Shown: in pieces, positions 7,130-7,876 of the stretch | Numbering within the stretch: position 1 is the first letter of the stretch | Layout: every line of letters starts with the position of its first letter | Assembly (NCBI GenBank): GCA_002714745.1 | Contig: PAYF01000039.1 | Location: 3,751 to 11,626 of the forward strand | DNA: 7,876 bases | Reading direction: 5' to 3' | Source: Methanobacteriota archaeon | Lineage (GTDB): Archaea > Thermoplasmatota > Poseidoniia > Poseidoniales > Thalassarchaeaceae | Position numbers and translations under genes: made by a program | Notes under the pieces: model-generated | What the model saw: the letters and a program-made list of their open reading frames with translations, nothing else | Databases searched by the model: none | Told to the model about the DNA's origin: nothing

Positions 7130-7876
7130 TTATGGCCAATTGAGGTGGGAGTCAGAAAGCGTGCACCTAAGACGGCAGATTTCCCCTTCCATCTCTGCTA
7201 CAATCTCCCCATCACAGCTAGGGCAGATGGTATTCTCGGACAACTCCTCCAGCCATGCCCGCCTTGTCTCTAACTCATCTCCTTCCTCTCTGAGTCGAGA
7301 AAGAATCCTCTCAGCCGCGCCGTGAAGCGGTTTTCCAGACATCTTCCAAGGGTCTTCTTCCAGGCTACCCATCCGACTCTTGGCATACTCTCTGATGGCC
7401 TTTGAACGCTCTACTCCAGAGATTCCCGCAGACTCGTCCAGAGAGCTCGGAGCACCTCTAGCCAATGGCCTAGCAAGCAGATACGCCAGGAAGAATCCGC
7501 CGACGTGAGCCATATGCGCAACATTAGACTGCCCGGCAGTCGCAGTCTGCAAGTCGTAAATCTGCCATACCTCAAGGCCCAGTCTGACGAAGACAATCAA
7601 CCAAACCGGCCACGCTCTGATTAGGAATAGGAGAGGGAATTCGATCTTATCGTCCGGCCAGCATGCCATGTATGCTCCCAATAGGCCAAAAGCTGCCCCG
7701 CTGGCCCCAATGGCAGGGATTGATGATTCGGGATGAGTGAGAATCCATGCGATGTTACCTCCCATAAATCCCAAGCAGTATACTGAAATCCACCTGCGAG
7801 CGCCTAGACGCTGCTCTAGTGGAACTCCGACCAAAGCCACGACGATTATATTTCCAAGGACATGAATCCAGCCACC
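7130..7876 (-). CDS. Rhomboid-family intramembrane serine protease with cytoplasmic cysteine-pair tail (N-terminus beyond window)
   Basis: The frame is open to the right edge; a GTG at 7840 lies inside the conserved core and is not the start, because the 12 codons before it encode WIHVLGN, the second-helix His-x3-Asn oxyanion motif of rhomboids. Numbering from the edge: His5/Asn9; helix 3 about 29-46; GASG with catalytic Ser59 at the start of helix 4; helix 5 about 80-100; AHVGG with catalytic His124 in helix 6, followed by Arg-containing sequence expected inside the cell. The dyad is therefore intact. The first helix and the L1 loop Trp-Arg motif would lie to the right. After the membrane core is a soluble tail of about 110 residues: a charged, probably helical stretch (about 165-210), then CPSC and CRLRC (Cys218, 221, 234, 238), a possible zinc ribbon. 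Rhomboids cut single-pass proteins within the membrane; the next gene encodes such a protein. It is upstream in the same orientation, 68 bases from the protease ATG. Confidence 0.92.
   Translation of the reverse strand, partial: GGWIHVLGNIIVVALVGVPLEQRLGARRWISVYCLGFMGGNIAWILTHPESSIPAIGASGAAFGLLGAYMACWPDDKIEFPLLFLIRAWPVWLIVFVRLGLEVWQIYDLQTATAGQSNVAHMAHVGGFFLAYLLARPLARGAPSSLDESAGISGVERSKAIREYAKSRMGSLEEDPWKMSGKPLHGAAERILSRLREEGDELETRRAWLEELSENTICPSCDGEIVAEMEGEICRLRCTLSDSHLNWP

Noticed and set aside
7411..7596. Second minus-strand frame inside the rhomboid gene
   Set aside because: It is an alternative frame of a conserved rhomboid core and lacks any motif.
7838..7840. GTG 7840 as the start of the rhomboid gene
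   Set aside because: The frame continues upstream to the window edge and encodes the conserved helix-2 His/Asn motif, so the true start lies outside the window.
1..7876. CRISPR arrays, tRNA or rRNA genes, insertion sequences, long direct repeats
   Set aside because: No repeated spacer pattern, cloverleaf-like sequence, transposase or terminal repeats were seen on either strand; nearly all bases are accounted for by the six genes.

Overview
The window most likely comes from an archaeon, probably a planktonic marine euryarchaeon of the Poseidoniia (Marine Group II/III) type. This is inferred from gene content and style, not from a marker gene. The signs are a SufBC plus Nfu-type Fe-S assembly locus, TATA-like boxes about 26 bases upstream of start codons that lack a leader, an acidic and very large surface subtilase with a Ca-motif linker and CARDB-like domains, and short CPxC zinc-ribbon tails on membrane proteins. 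Base composition is close to balanced and coding density is very high.

Left part (1-1698): an iron-sulfur cluster assembly locus read outward from a short divergent promoter region. On the minus strand, sufC (ATPase) is followed by sufB (scaffold, cut by the left edge). The two overlap by one base (TAATG), and a perfect Shine-Dalgarno lies inside the end of sufC. On the plus strand is a small NifU C-terminal-domain (Nfu) protein with a CxxC cluster-binding motif. Both divergent genes seem to be transcribed leaderlessly.

Right part (1695-7876): three genes on the minus strand in the order rhomboid protease (5' end beyond the right edge), giant secreted subtilisin-like protease with a C-terminal membrane anchor, and a Maf-family nucleotide pyrophosphatase. 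Maf sits 9 bases after the protease with a clear Shine-Dalgarno and meets the Nfu gene tail to tail with a 4-base overlap. The protease also appears to have its own promoter, with a perfect 17-base palindrome (7-base arms, 3-base loop) directly abutting its probable ATG.

The most interesting point is the rhomboid/subtilase pair. An intramembrane protease is encoded just upstream of a single-pass surface protease that has Gly-Gly at the start of its transmembrane helix and Arg-rich sequence after it. Both proteins end in a cysteine-pair zinc-ribbon-like tail predicted to lie in the cytoplasm. This recalls the bacterial rhombosortase/GlyGly-CTERM arrangement and suggests a substrate-protease or shared-partner relationship. 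That link is inference. No RNA genes, mobile elements or CRISPR arrays were seen.
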